A stretch of DNA of 64,000 nt from Glandiceps talaboti (taxonomy: Eukaryota; Hemichordata; Enteropneusta; Spengelidae), in contig NC_135552.1 of NCBI RefSeq assembly GCF_964340395.1, positions 4,353,201 through 4,417,200 on the forward strand, read 5' to 3'. The position numbers and the translations under genes were made by a program. This document shows, in pieces, positions 54,971 to 64,000 of the stretch; the first letter of the stretch is position 1, and each line of letters begins with the position of its first letter. The notes below the pieces were generated by a model that did no database searches, was not told where the DNA came from, and was given only the letters and a program-made list of their open reading frames with translations.

Positions 54971-56850
54971 TACCATTGCTAAAGGAAAACAAGTTTGGGC
55001 AAATAACATAATGGCCATTTTCAGTAATTTTACAATTCCAAATGTTCACTTACTTCTTTCACTTCTGATTGGCTGTCTGATGTTCATCTGCCCTCTATTT
55101 TCGTGCCATCTTGGGTGGCCTTGGGGATCCATCCTAAAAGGAATGAATCAAACAGTACAGTATAATCTTATTGAAGCAATGAAATAACAGTCATTCAGAT
55201 ACTAATATTTAGTCTTAAGTTGCCGCTACTCACAATGACTTTTTGAAACATTATACTGCCAATAATATCATTATGCTAATCTCCACAAAGTTTCTTCATT
55301 CAGCTACAATCTATATGTGACATAAGTTTGTCACTGCTTGTCATGTGCTTAGTACTGACGAAAGACTCTTTAGATAAATTGTACTTTCCATTGCTAAAGG
55401 AAAACAACTTTGGGTAAAAAACCTAATGGCCATTTTCAGTAATTTTACAATTCCAAATGTTCACTTACTTCTTTCACTTCTTATTGGCTGTCTGATGTTC
55501 ATCTGCCCTCTATTTTCGTGCCATCTTGGGTGGCCTTGGGGATCCATTCTAAAAGGAATGAATCAAACAGTACAGTATAATCTTATTGAAGCAATGAAAT
55601 AACAGTCATTCAGATTCTAATATTTACTCTTAAGTTGCCGCTACTCACAATGACCTTTTTGAAAAATATTACTGCCAATAATCTCATTATGCTAATCTCC
55701 ACAATGTTTCTTCATTTAGCTACAATCTATTTGTGACATAAGTTTGTCAGTGCTTGTCATGTGGTTAGTATTGACGAAAGACTCTTTAGATAAATTGTAC
55801 TTTCCATTGCTAAAGGAAAACAAGTTTGGGTAATAAACCTAATGGCCATTTTCAGTAATTTTACAATTCCAAATGTTCACTTACTTCTTTCACTTCTGAT
55901 TGGCTGTCTGATGTTCATCTGCCCTCTATTTTCGTGCCATCTTGGGTGGCCTTGGGGATCCATCCTGAAAGGAATGAATCAAACAGTACAGTATAATCTT
56001 ATTGAAGCAATGAAATAACAGTCATTCAGATTCTAATATTTACTCTTAAGTTGCCGCTACTCACAATGACTTTTTGAAAAATTATACTGCCAATATATAA
56101 TTATTCTAATCTCCAAAATGTTTCTTCATTCAGCTACAATCTACTTGTGACATAAGGTTGGCACTGCTTGTCAGGTGCTTAGTACTGACGAAAGACTCTT
56201 TAGATAACTTGTACTTTCCATTGCTAAAAGAAAACAACTTTGGGCGAAAAACCTAATGGCCATTTTCAGTAATTTTACAATTCCAAATTTTCACTTACTT
56301 CTTTCACTTCTGATTGGCTGTCTGATGTTCATCTGCCCTCTATTTTCGTGCCATCTTGGGTGGCCTTGGGGATCCATCCTAAAAGGAATGAATCAAACAG
56401 TACAGTATAATCTTATTGAAGCAATGAAATAACAGTCATTCAGATACTAATATTTACTCTTAAGTTGCCGCTACTCACAATGACTTTTTGAAAAATTATA
56501 CTGCCAATAATATAATTATGCTAATCTCCAAAATGTTTCTTCATTCAGCTACAATCTATTTCTGACATAAGTTTTGTCAGTGCTTGTCATGTGCTTAGTA
56601 CTGACGAATGACTCTTTAGATAAATTGTACTTACCATTGCTAAAGGAAAACAAGTTTGGGCAAAAAACATAATGGCCATTTTCAGTAATTTTACAATTCC
56701 AAATGTTCACTTACTTCTTTCACTTCTGATTGGCTGTCTGATGTTCATCTGCCCTCTATTTTCGTGCCATCTTGGGTGGCCTTGGGGATCCATCCTAAAA
56801 GGAATGAATCAAACAGTACAGTATAATCTTCTTGAAGCAATGAAATAACA
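53570..56850 (+). repeat. Four-monomer duplication, offset 1,661 bp
   Basis: Overlapping the end of the large duplication, four monomers are repeated again: AATATATAAT at 54431 and 56092, CTGACATAAGTTTTGTC at 54901 and 56562, TACCATTGCT at 54971 and 56632, and the CATTATACTGCC/CACAAAG unit at 53.58 and 55.24 kb. Differences such as GATCGATCC against GATCCATTC and CAAG against CAAC show that some time or conversion has followed. This event post-dates or extends beyond copy 2. Confidence 0.8.
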
Positions 56851-59800
56851 GTCATTCAGATTCTAATATTTACTCTTAAGTTGCCGCTACTCACAATGAC
56901 CTTTTTGAAAAATATTACTGCCAATAATCTCATTATGCTAATCTCCACAATGTTTCTTCATTTAGCTACAATCTACTTGTGACATAAGGTTGGCACTGCT
57001 TTTCAGGTGCTTAGTACTGACGAAAGACTCTTTAGATAAATTGTACTTTCCATTGCTAAAGGAAAACAAGTTTGGGTAAAAACCCTAATGGCCATTTTCA
57101 GTACTTTTACAATTCCAAATGTTCACTTACTTCTTTCACTTCTGATTGGCTGTCTGATGTTCATCTGCCCTCTATTTTCGTGCCATCTTGGGTGGCCTTG
57201 GGGATCCATCCTAAAAGGAATGAATCAAACAGTACAGTATAATCTTATTGAAGCAATGAAATAACAGTCATTCAGATTCTAATATTTACTCTTAAGTTGC
57301 CGCTACTCACAATGACTTTTTGAAAAATTATACTGCCAATAATATAATTATGCTAATCTCCAAAATGTTTCTTCATTCAGCTACAATCTATTTGTGACAT
57401 AAGTTTGTCACTGCTTGTCATGTGCTTAGTACTGACGAAAGACTCTTTAGATAAATTGTACTTTCCATTGCTAAAGGAAAACAACTTTGGGTAAAAAACC
57501 TAATGGCCATTTTCAGTAATTTTACAATTCCAAATGTTCACTTACTTCTTTCACTTCTGGTTGGCTGTCTGATGTTCATCTGCCCTCTATTTTCGTGCCA
57601 TCTTGGGTGGCCTTGGGGATCCATCCTAAAAGGAATGAATCAAACAGTACAGTATAATCTTATTGAAGCAATGAAATAACAGTCATTCAGATTCTAATAT
57701 TTACTCTTAAGTTGCCGCTACTCACAATGACTTTTTGAAAAATTATACTGCCAATAATATAATTATGCTAATCTCCAAAATGTTTCTTCATTCAGCTACA
57801 ATCTATTTGTGACATAAGTTTGTCACTGCTTGTCATGTGCTTAGTACTGACGAAAGACTCTTTAGATAAATTGTACTTTCCATTGCTAAAGGAAAACAAG
57901 TTTGGGTAAAAAACCTAATGGCCATTTTCAGTAATTTTACAATTCCAAATGTTCACTTACTTCTTTCACTTCTGATTGGCTGTCTGATGTTCATCTGCCC
58001 TCTATTTTCGTGCCATCTTGGGTGGCCTTGGGGATCCATCCTAAAAGGAATGAATCAAACAGTACAGTATAATCTTATTGAAGCAATGAAATAACAGTCA
58101 TTCAGATTCTAATATTTACTCTTAAGTTGCCGCTACTCACAATGACTTTTTGATAAATTATACTGCCAATAATATAACTATGCTAATCTCCAAAATGTTT
58201 CTTCATTCAGCTACAGTCTACTTGTGACATAAGTTTGTCACTGCTTGTCATGTGCTTAGTACTGACGAAAGACTCTTTAGATAAATTGTACTTTCAATTG
58301 CTAAAGGAAAACAAGTTTGGGTAAAAAACCTAATGGCCATTTTCAGTAATTTTACAATTCCAAATGTTCACTTACTTCTTTCACTTCTGGTTGGTTGTCT
58401 GATGTTCATCTGCCCTCTATTTTCGTGGCATCTTGGGTGGCCTTGGGGATCCATCCTAAAAGGAATGAATCAAACAGTACAGTATAATCTTATTGAAGCA
58501 ATGAAATAACAGTCATTCAGATTCTAATATTTACTCTTAAGTTGCCGCTACTCACAATGACTTTTTGAAAAATATTACTGCCAATAATATAATTATTCTA
58601 ATCTCCAAAATGTTTCTTCATTCAGCTACAATCTACTTGTGACATAAGGTTGGCACTGCTTGTCAGGTGCTTAGTACTGACGAAAGACTCTTTAGATAAC
58701 TTGTACTTTGCATTGCTAAAAGAAAACAACTTTGGGCGAAAAACCTAATGGCCATTTTCAGTAATTTTACAATTCCAAATGTTCACTTACTTCTTTCACT
58801 TCTGATTGGCTGTCTGATGTTCATCTGCCCTCTATTTTCGTGCCATCTTGGGTGGCCTTGGGGATCCATCCTAAAAGGAATGAATCAAACAGTACAGTAT
58901 AATCTTATTGAAGCAATGAAATAACAGTCATTCAGATTCTAATATTTACTCTTAAGTTGCCGCTACTCACAATGACTTTTTGAAAAATTATACTGCCAAT
59001 AATATAATTATGCTAATCTCCAAAATGTTTCTTCATTCAGCTACAATCTATTTGTGATATAAGTTTGTCACTGCTTGTCATGTGCTTAGTACTGACGAAA
59101 GACTCTTTAGATAAATTGTACTTTCAATTGCTAAAGGAAAACAAGTTTGGGTAAAAAACCTAATGGCCATTTTCAGTAATTTTACAATTCCAAATGTTCA
59201 CTTACTTCTTTCACTTCTGATTGGCTGTCTGATGTTCATCTGCCCTCTATTTTCGTGCCATCTTGGGTGGCCTTGGGGATCCATCCTGAAAGGAATGAAT
59301 CAAACAGTACAGTATAATCTTATTGAAGCAATGAAATAACAGTCATTCAGATTCTAATATTTACTCTTAAGTTGCCGCTACTCACAATGACCTTTTTGAA
59401 AAATATTACTGCCAATAATATAATTATTCTAATCTCCTAAATGTTTCTTCATTCAGCTACAGTCTACTTGTGACATAAGGTTGTCACTGCTTGTCAGGTG
59501 CTTAGTACTGACGAAAGACTCTTTAGATAACTTGTACTTTGCATTGCTAAAAGAAAACAACTTTGGGCAAAAAACCTAATGGCCATTTTCAGTAATTTTA
59601 CAATTCCAAATGTTCACTTACTTCTTTCACTTCTGGTTGGCTGTCTGATGTTCATCTGCCCTCTATTTTCGTGCCATCTTGGGTGGCCTTGGGGATCCAT
59701 CCTGAAAGGAATGAATCAAACAGTACAGTATAATCTTATTGAAGCAATGAAATAACAGTCATTCAGATTCTAATATTTACTCTTAAGTTGCCGCTACTCA

Positions 59801-62538
59801 CAATGACTTTTTGAAAAATATTACTGCCAATAATATAATTATTCTAATCTCCTAAATGTTTCTTCATTCAGCTACAGTCTACTTGTGACATAAGGTTGTC
59901 ACTGCTTGTCAGGTGCTTAGTACTGACGAAAGACTCTTTAGATAACTTGTACTTTCCATTGCTAAAAGAAAACAACTTTGGGCAAAAAACCTAATGGCCA
60001 TTTTCAGTAATTTTACAATTCCAAATGTTCACTTACTTCTTTCACTTCTGGTTGGCTGTCTGATGTTCATCTGCCCTCTATTTTCGTGCCATCTTGGGTG
60101 GCCTTGGGGATCCATCCTGAAAGGAATGAATCAAACAGTACAGTATAATCTTATTGAAGCAATGAAATAACAGTCATTCAGATTCTAATATTTACTCTTA
60201 AGTTGCCGCTACTCACAATGACTTTTTGAAAAATATTACTGCCAATAATATAATTATTCTAATCTCCAAAATGTTTCTTCATTCAGCTACAATCTACTTG
60301 TGACATAAGGTTGGCACTGCTTGTCAGGTGCTTAGTACTGACGAAAGACTCTTTAGATAACTTGTACTTTGCATTGCTAAAAGAAAACAACTTTGGGCGA
60401 AAAACCTAATGGCCATTTTCAGTAATTTTACAATTCCAAATGTTCACTTACTTCTTTCACTTCTGATTGGCTGTCTGATGTTCATCTGCCCTCTATTTTC
60501 GTGCCATCTTGGGTGGCCTTGGGGATCCATCCTAAAAGGAATGAATCAAACAGTACAGTATAATCTTATTGAAGCAATGAAATAACAGTCATTCAGATTC
60601 TAATATTTACTCTTAAGTTGCCGCTACTCACAATGACTTTTTGAAAAATTATACTGCCAATAATATAATTATGCTAATCTCCAAAATGTTTCTTCATTCA
60701 GCTACAATCTATTTGTGATATAAGTTTGTCACTGCTTGTCATGTGCTTAGTACTGACGAAAGACTCTTTAGATAAATTGTACTTTCCATTGCTAAAAGAA
60801 AACAACTTTGGGCAAAAAACCTAATGGCCATTTTCAGTAATTTTACAATTCCAAATGTTCACTTACTTCTTTCACTTCTGATTGGCTGTCTGATGTTCAT
60901 CTGCCCTCTATTTTCGTGCCATCTTGGGTGGCCTTGGGGATCCATCCTGAAAGGAATGAATCAAACAGTACAGTATAATCTTATTGAAGCAATGAAATAA
61001 CAGTCATTCAGATTCTAATATTTACTCTTAAGTTGCCGCTACTCACAATGACCTTTTGAAAAATATTACTGCCAATAATATAATTATTCTAATCTCCAAA
61101 ATGTTTCTTCATTCAGCTACAATCTACTTGTGACATAAGGTTGGCACTGCTTGTCAGGTGCTTAGTACTGACGAAAGACTCTTTAGATAACTTGTACTTT
61201 GCATTGCTAAAAGAAAACAACTTTGGGCGAAAAACCTAATGGCCATTTTCAGTAATTTTACAATTCCAAATGTTCACTTACTTCTTTCACTTCTGATTGG
61301 CTGTCTGATGTTCATCTGCCCTCTATTTTCGTGCCATCTTGGGTGGCCTTGGGGATCCATCCTAAAAGGAATGAATCAAACAGTACAGTATAATCTTATT
61401 GAAGCAATGAAATAACAGTCATTCAGATTCTAATATTTACTCTTAAGTTGCCGCTACTCACAATGACTTTTTGAAAAATTATACTGCCAATAATATAATT
61501 ATGCTAATCTCCAAAATGTTTCTTCATTCAGCTACAATCTATTTGTGATATAAGTTTGTCACTGCTTGTCATGTGCTTAGTACTGACGAAAGACTCTTTA
61601 GATAAATTGTACTTTCAATTGCTAAAGGAAAACAAGTTTGGGTAAAAAACCTAATGGCCATTTTCAGTAATTTTACAATTCCAAATGTTCACTTACTTCT
61701 TTCACTTCTGATTGGCTGTCTGATGTTCATCTGCCCTCTATTTTCGTGCCATCTTGGGTGGCCTTGGGGATCCATCCTGAAAGGAATGAATCAAACAGTA
61801 CAGTATAATCTTATTGAAGCAATGAAATAACAGTCATTCAGATTCTAATATTTACTCTTAAGTTGCCGCTACTCACAATGACCTTTTTGAAAAATATTAC
61901 TGCCAATAATATAATTATTCTAATCTCCAAAATGTTTCTTCATTCAGCTACAGTCTACTTGTGACATAAGGTTGTCACTGCTTGTCAGGTGCTTAGTACT
62001 GACGAAAGACTCTTTAGATAACTTGTACTTTCCATTGCTAAAAGAAAACAACTTTGGGCGAAAAACCTAATGGCCATTTTCAGTAATTTTACAATTCCAA
62101 ATGTTCACTTACTTCTTTCACTTCTGATTGGCTGTCTGATGTTCATCTGCCCTCTATTTTCGTGCCATCTTGGGTGGCCTTGGGGATCCATCCTAAAAGG
62201 AATGAATCAAACAGTACAGTATAATCTTATTGAAGCAATGAAATAACAGTCATTCAGATTCTAATATTTACTCTTAAGTTGCCGCTACTCACAATGACTT
62301 TTTGAAAAATTATACTGCCAATAATATAATTATGCTAATCTCCAAAATGTTTCTTCATTCAGCTACAATCTATTTGTGATATAAGTTTGTCACTGCTTGT
62401 CATGTGCTTAGTACTGACGAAAGACTCTTTAGATAAATTGTACTTTCAATTGCTAAAGGAAAACAAGTTTGGGTAAAAAACCTAATGGCCATTTTCAGTA
62501 ATTTTACAATTCCAAATGTTCACTTACTTCTTTCACTT

Positions 62539-62548
62539 CTGATTGGCT
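62539..62548 (-). promoter_or_regulatory. Inverted CCAAT box in each monomer (representative copy)
   Basis: CTGATTGGCT on the plus strand is AGCCAATCAG on the minus strand, a good match to the extended CCAAT motif bound by NF-Y in eukaryotes. It occurs in most monomers; some units break it (CTGGTTGGCT, CTCATTGGCT). Binding is not shown, and a 10 bp match can arise by chance and then be copied with the array. Confidence 0.3.
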
Positions 62549-62572
62549 GTCTGATGTTCATCTGCCCTCTAT

Positions 62573-62589
62573 TTTCGTGCCATCTTGGG
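62573..62589 (+). other. CENP-B-box-like motif in each monomer (representative copy)
   Basis: Against the 17 bp CENP-B box (N TTCG NNNN A NN CGGG N), this site has TTCG, the central A and two of the last four bases, 7 of 9 fixed positions; TTGG replaces CGGG. It lies in the most constant part of the monomer. By simple probability about one 7-of-9 match is expected by chance per 415 bp counted on both strands, so the match alone is weak evidence. Confidence 0.2.
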
Positions 62590-64000
62590 TGGCCTTGGGG
62601 ATCCATCCTGAAAGGAATGAATCAAACAGTACAGTATAATCTTATTGAAGCAATGAAATAACAGTCATTCAGATTCTAATATTTACTCTTAAGTTGCCGC
62701 TACTCACAATGACCTTTTTGAAAAATATTACTGCCAATAATATAATTATTCTAATCTCCTAAATGTTTCTTCATTCAGCTACAGTCTACTTGTGACATAA
62801 GGTTGTCACTGCTTGTCAGGTGCTTAGTACTGACGAAAGACTCTTTAGATAACTTGTACTCTCCATTGCTAAAAGAAAACAACTTTGGGCAAAAAACCTA
62901 ATGGCCATTTTCAGTAATTTTACAATTCCAAATGTTCACTTACTTCTTTCACTTCTGGTTGGCTGTCTGATGTTCATCTGCCCTCTATTTTCGTGCCATC
63001 TTGGGTGGCCTTGGGGATCCATCCTAAAAGGAATGAATCAAACAGTACAGTATAATCTTATTGAAGCAATGAAATAACAGTCATTCAGATTCTAATATTT
63101 ACTCTTAAGTTGCCGCTACTCACAATGACCTTTTTGAAAAATATTACTGCCAATAATATAATTATTCTAATCTCCACAATGTTTCTTCATTTAGGTACAA
63201 TCTATTTGTGACATAAGTTTGTCAGTGCTTGTCATGTGCTTAGTACTGACGAAAGACTCTTTAGATAAATTGTACTTTCCATTGCTAAAGGAAAACAAGT
63301 TTGGGTAATAAACCTAATGGCCATTTTCAGTAATTTTACAATTCCAAATGTTCACTTACTTCTTTCACTTCTGATTGGCTGTCTGATGTTCATCTGCCCT
63401 CTATTTTCGTGCCATCTTGGGTGGCCTTGGGGATCCATCCTGAAAGGAATGAATCAAACAGTACAGTATAATCTTATTGAAGCAATGAAATAACAGTCAT
63501 TCAGATTCTAATATTTACTCTTAAGTTGCCGCTACTCACAATGACCTTTTTGAAAAATATTACTGCCAATAATCTCATTATGCTAATCTCCACAATGTAT
63601 CTTCATTTAGCTACAATCTATTTGTGACATAAGTTTGTCAGTGCTTGTCAGGTGCTTAGTACTGACGAAAGACTCTTTAGATAAATTGTACTTTCCATTG
63701 CTAAAGGAAAACAAGTTTGGGTAATAAACCTAATGTCCATTTTCAGTAATTTTACAATTCCAAATGTTCACTTACTTCTTTCACTTCTGATTGGCTGTCT
63801 GATGTTCATCTGCCCTCTATTTTCGTGCCATCTTGGGTGGCCTTGGGGATCCATCCTAAAAGGAATGAATCAAACAGTACAGTATAATCTTATTGAAGCA
63901 ATGAAATAACAGTCATTCAGATTCTAATATTTACTCTTAAGTTGCCGCTACTCACAATGACTTTTTGATAAATTATACTGCCAATAATATAACTATGCTA

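Larger units (their letters stand above)
62490..62610. other. Conserved core block of the monomer (representative copy)
   Basis: By eye across the array, the stretch from TTTTCAGTAATTTTAC to GGGGATCCATCC shows few changes, while the segments on both sides differ at several linked sites from unit to unit. The most constant part is CTCTATTTTCGTGCCATC followed by TTGGGTGGCCTTGG, which keeps its CpG in nearly every unit, whereas the other CpG sites decay in several units (GCCACTAC, GTCGCTAC, GCCGTTAC). Regional constancy inside a satellite monomer can reflect binding of a chromatin protein, or a short gene-conversion hot region. Which one applies cannot be read from the sequence. Confidence 0.6.
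62485..62661 (+). other. Recurrent 58-codon ORF inside the monomer (representative copy)
   Basis: From ATG to TAA this frame encodes 58 residues, beginning MAIFSNFTIPNV, with a hydrophobic run HLLLSLLIGCLMFICPLF at about residues 13-30 and a tail ending in IEAMK or IETMK. It would be a single-span membrane peptide if made. Most units keep it open, and the body varies little. Against a real gene: the ATG itself is often lost (AACGGCC, AATTACC, AATTGCC, AAAGTCC, AAAGGCC in many units), three units have in-frame stops (2777-2779, 14821-14823, 16047-16049), one has a frameshifting deletion, and replacement changes such as N to Y, I to V, L to S, C to F and C to Y are common. No promoter, splice site or homologous family is recognised. 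I read it as a non-coding conserved DNA block that happens to be open. Confidence 0.35.
62336..62751 (+). repeat. Representative satellite monomer (416 bp, type A)
   Basis: Given as a reference for unit anatomy. The first 150 bp hold most between-unit variation. The 58-codon frame occupies 62485-62661. About 120 bp inside it (roughly 62490-62610) are the least variable part of the whole array. A BamHI site GGATCC follows the core, as in nearly all units. The last 90 bp carry TTGCCGCTACTCA and an AT-rich stretch (TACTGCCAATAAT) that varies between ATATTACTG and ATTATACTG types. Three CpG sites are typical per unit: GACGAAAG, GCCGCTAC and TTTTCGTG. Confidence 0.95.
58180..63170 (+). repeat. Intermingled and partly alternating A and B monomer types
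   Basis: Two monomer types can be told apart by linked variants. Type A has CTATTTGTGAYATAAGTTTG, CATGTGC, GATAAATTG, AAGGAAAACAAG and GGGTAAAA. Type B has CTACTTGTGACATAAGGTTG, CAGGTGC, GATAACTTG, AAGAAAACAACTTTG and GGGCGAAA or GGGCAAAA. In this stretch the order is roughly A, B, A, B, B, B, A, B, A, B, A, B, giving dimer periods of about 831 bp in the last part. Some units are hybrids, for example the one near 60.68 kb, which is A in its first half and B-like (AAGAAAACAAC) in the second. Confidence 0.7.
377..64000 (+). repeat. Tandem satellite array, 415-416 bp monomer, about 153 copies
   Basis: The same unit repeats head to tail without interruption from 377 to the window end. Taking TAATCTCC as the phase mark, unit starts include 791, 1207, 1597, 2107, 2523, 2939, 3355 and 3770, and late ones include 62336 and 62752; spacing is 415-416 bp except where small indels occur. 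No inversion was seen. Landmarks in order within a unit are TAATCTCC, the GCTACAATCTA block, a variable segment (TTTGTCACTGCTTGTCATG or its alternative), ACTGACGAAAGACTC, GCTAAAGGAAAACAAG, the 58-codon open frame, then CAGTCATTCAG, TTGCCGCTACTCA and TACTGCCAATAAT. The array is AT-rich. It continues past the window end, so total length and chromosomal position are unknown. Long near-identical satellite arrays are typical of eukaryotic heterochromatin. Monomer length is close to two nucleosome repeats, which is an inference about packaging only. Confidence 0.97.

Noticed and set aside
62341-62536. Internal half-unit repeat suggesting an ancestral dimer: TCCAAAATGTTTCTTC and TCCAAATGTTCACTTACTTC about 170 bp apart
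   Set aside because: Similarity stops after about 20 bp, the spacing is not half of 415, and AT-rich sequence gives such matches easily.
377-64000. CRISPR array
   Set aside because: The repeat unit is 415 bp with no repeat-spacer structure, and there are no cas genes.
377-64000. Tandem gene family or rDNA/5S/snRNA repeat
   Set aside because: No rRNA, tRNA or snRNA motif is recognised in the monomer, no pol III A/B boxes, and the only ORF lacks signs of selection.
377-64000. LTR or other transposon as origin of the monomer
   Set aside because: No terminal repeats, TG...CA ends, target-site duplications or protein domains are visible in the unit.

Overview
The window is almost entirely one satellite DNA array. 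From about position 377 to the last base, a monomer of about 415-416 bp repeats head to tail on the same strand, roughly 153 times. The array does not end inside the window. This points to eukaryotic, probably constitutive heterochromatic DNA (pericentromeric, centromeric or subtelomeric) in an AT-rich genome. I cannot name the species or clade. I see no conventional gene, RNA gene, CRISPR array or bacterial-style operon. The only recurring open frame is a 58-codon ORF carried inside each monomer, and its substitution pattern does not look like a protein under selection.

Layout. Positions 1-376 are the left flank: a short non-satellite stretch with a tight G-quadruplex motif (45-62) and a short ATTC microsatellite (90-103), then a strongly decayed fragment of the satellite (about 131-312), then about 65 bp I cannot assign. 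Positions 377-2106 hold four edge monomers with the most private changes, including a 25 bp deletion and a 94 bp insertion. From about 2.1 to 21 kb the monomers are moderately diverged mosaics of several variants, with short 2-, 3- and 7-monomer duplications. From 21 to 34 kb there are clear 4-monomer duplications (1,662-1,663 bp). From about 34.18 to 54.95 kb lies a much larger and recent event: a 12,046 bp block (29 monomers) duplicated in tandem, with the second copy lacking 3,323 bp (8 monomers). Another 4-monomer duplication (1,661 bp) follows at 53.6-56.85 kb. From 58.2 to 63.2 kb two monomer types intermingle and partly alternate as about 831 bp dimers.

How the parts relate. The array looks like a product of unequal crossover and gene conversion: unit length is almost invariant, diagnostic variants are shuffled between monomers, duplications are whole numbers of monomers, and the outermost units are the most diverged. 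Within each monomer, about 120 bp in the middle is nearly constant while the flanking parts carry most variation. That block holds a retained CpG, an inverted CCAAT box and a weak CENP-B-box-like match, so it is the best candidate for a protein-binding or otherwise constrained element.
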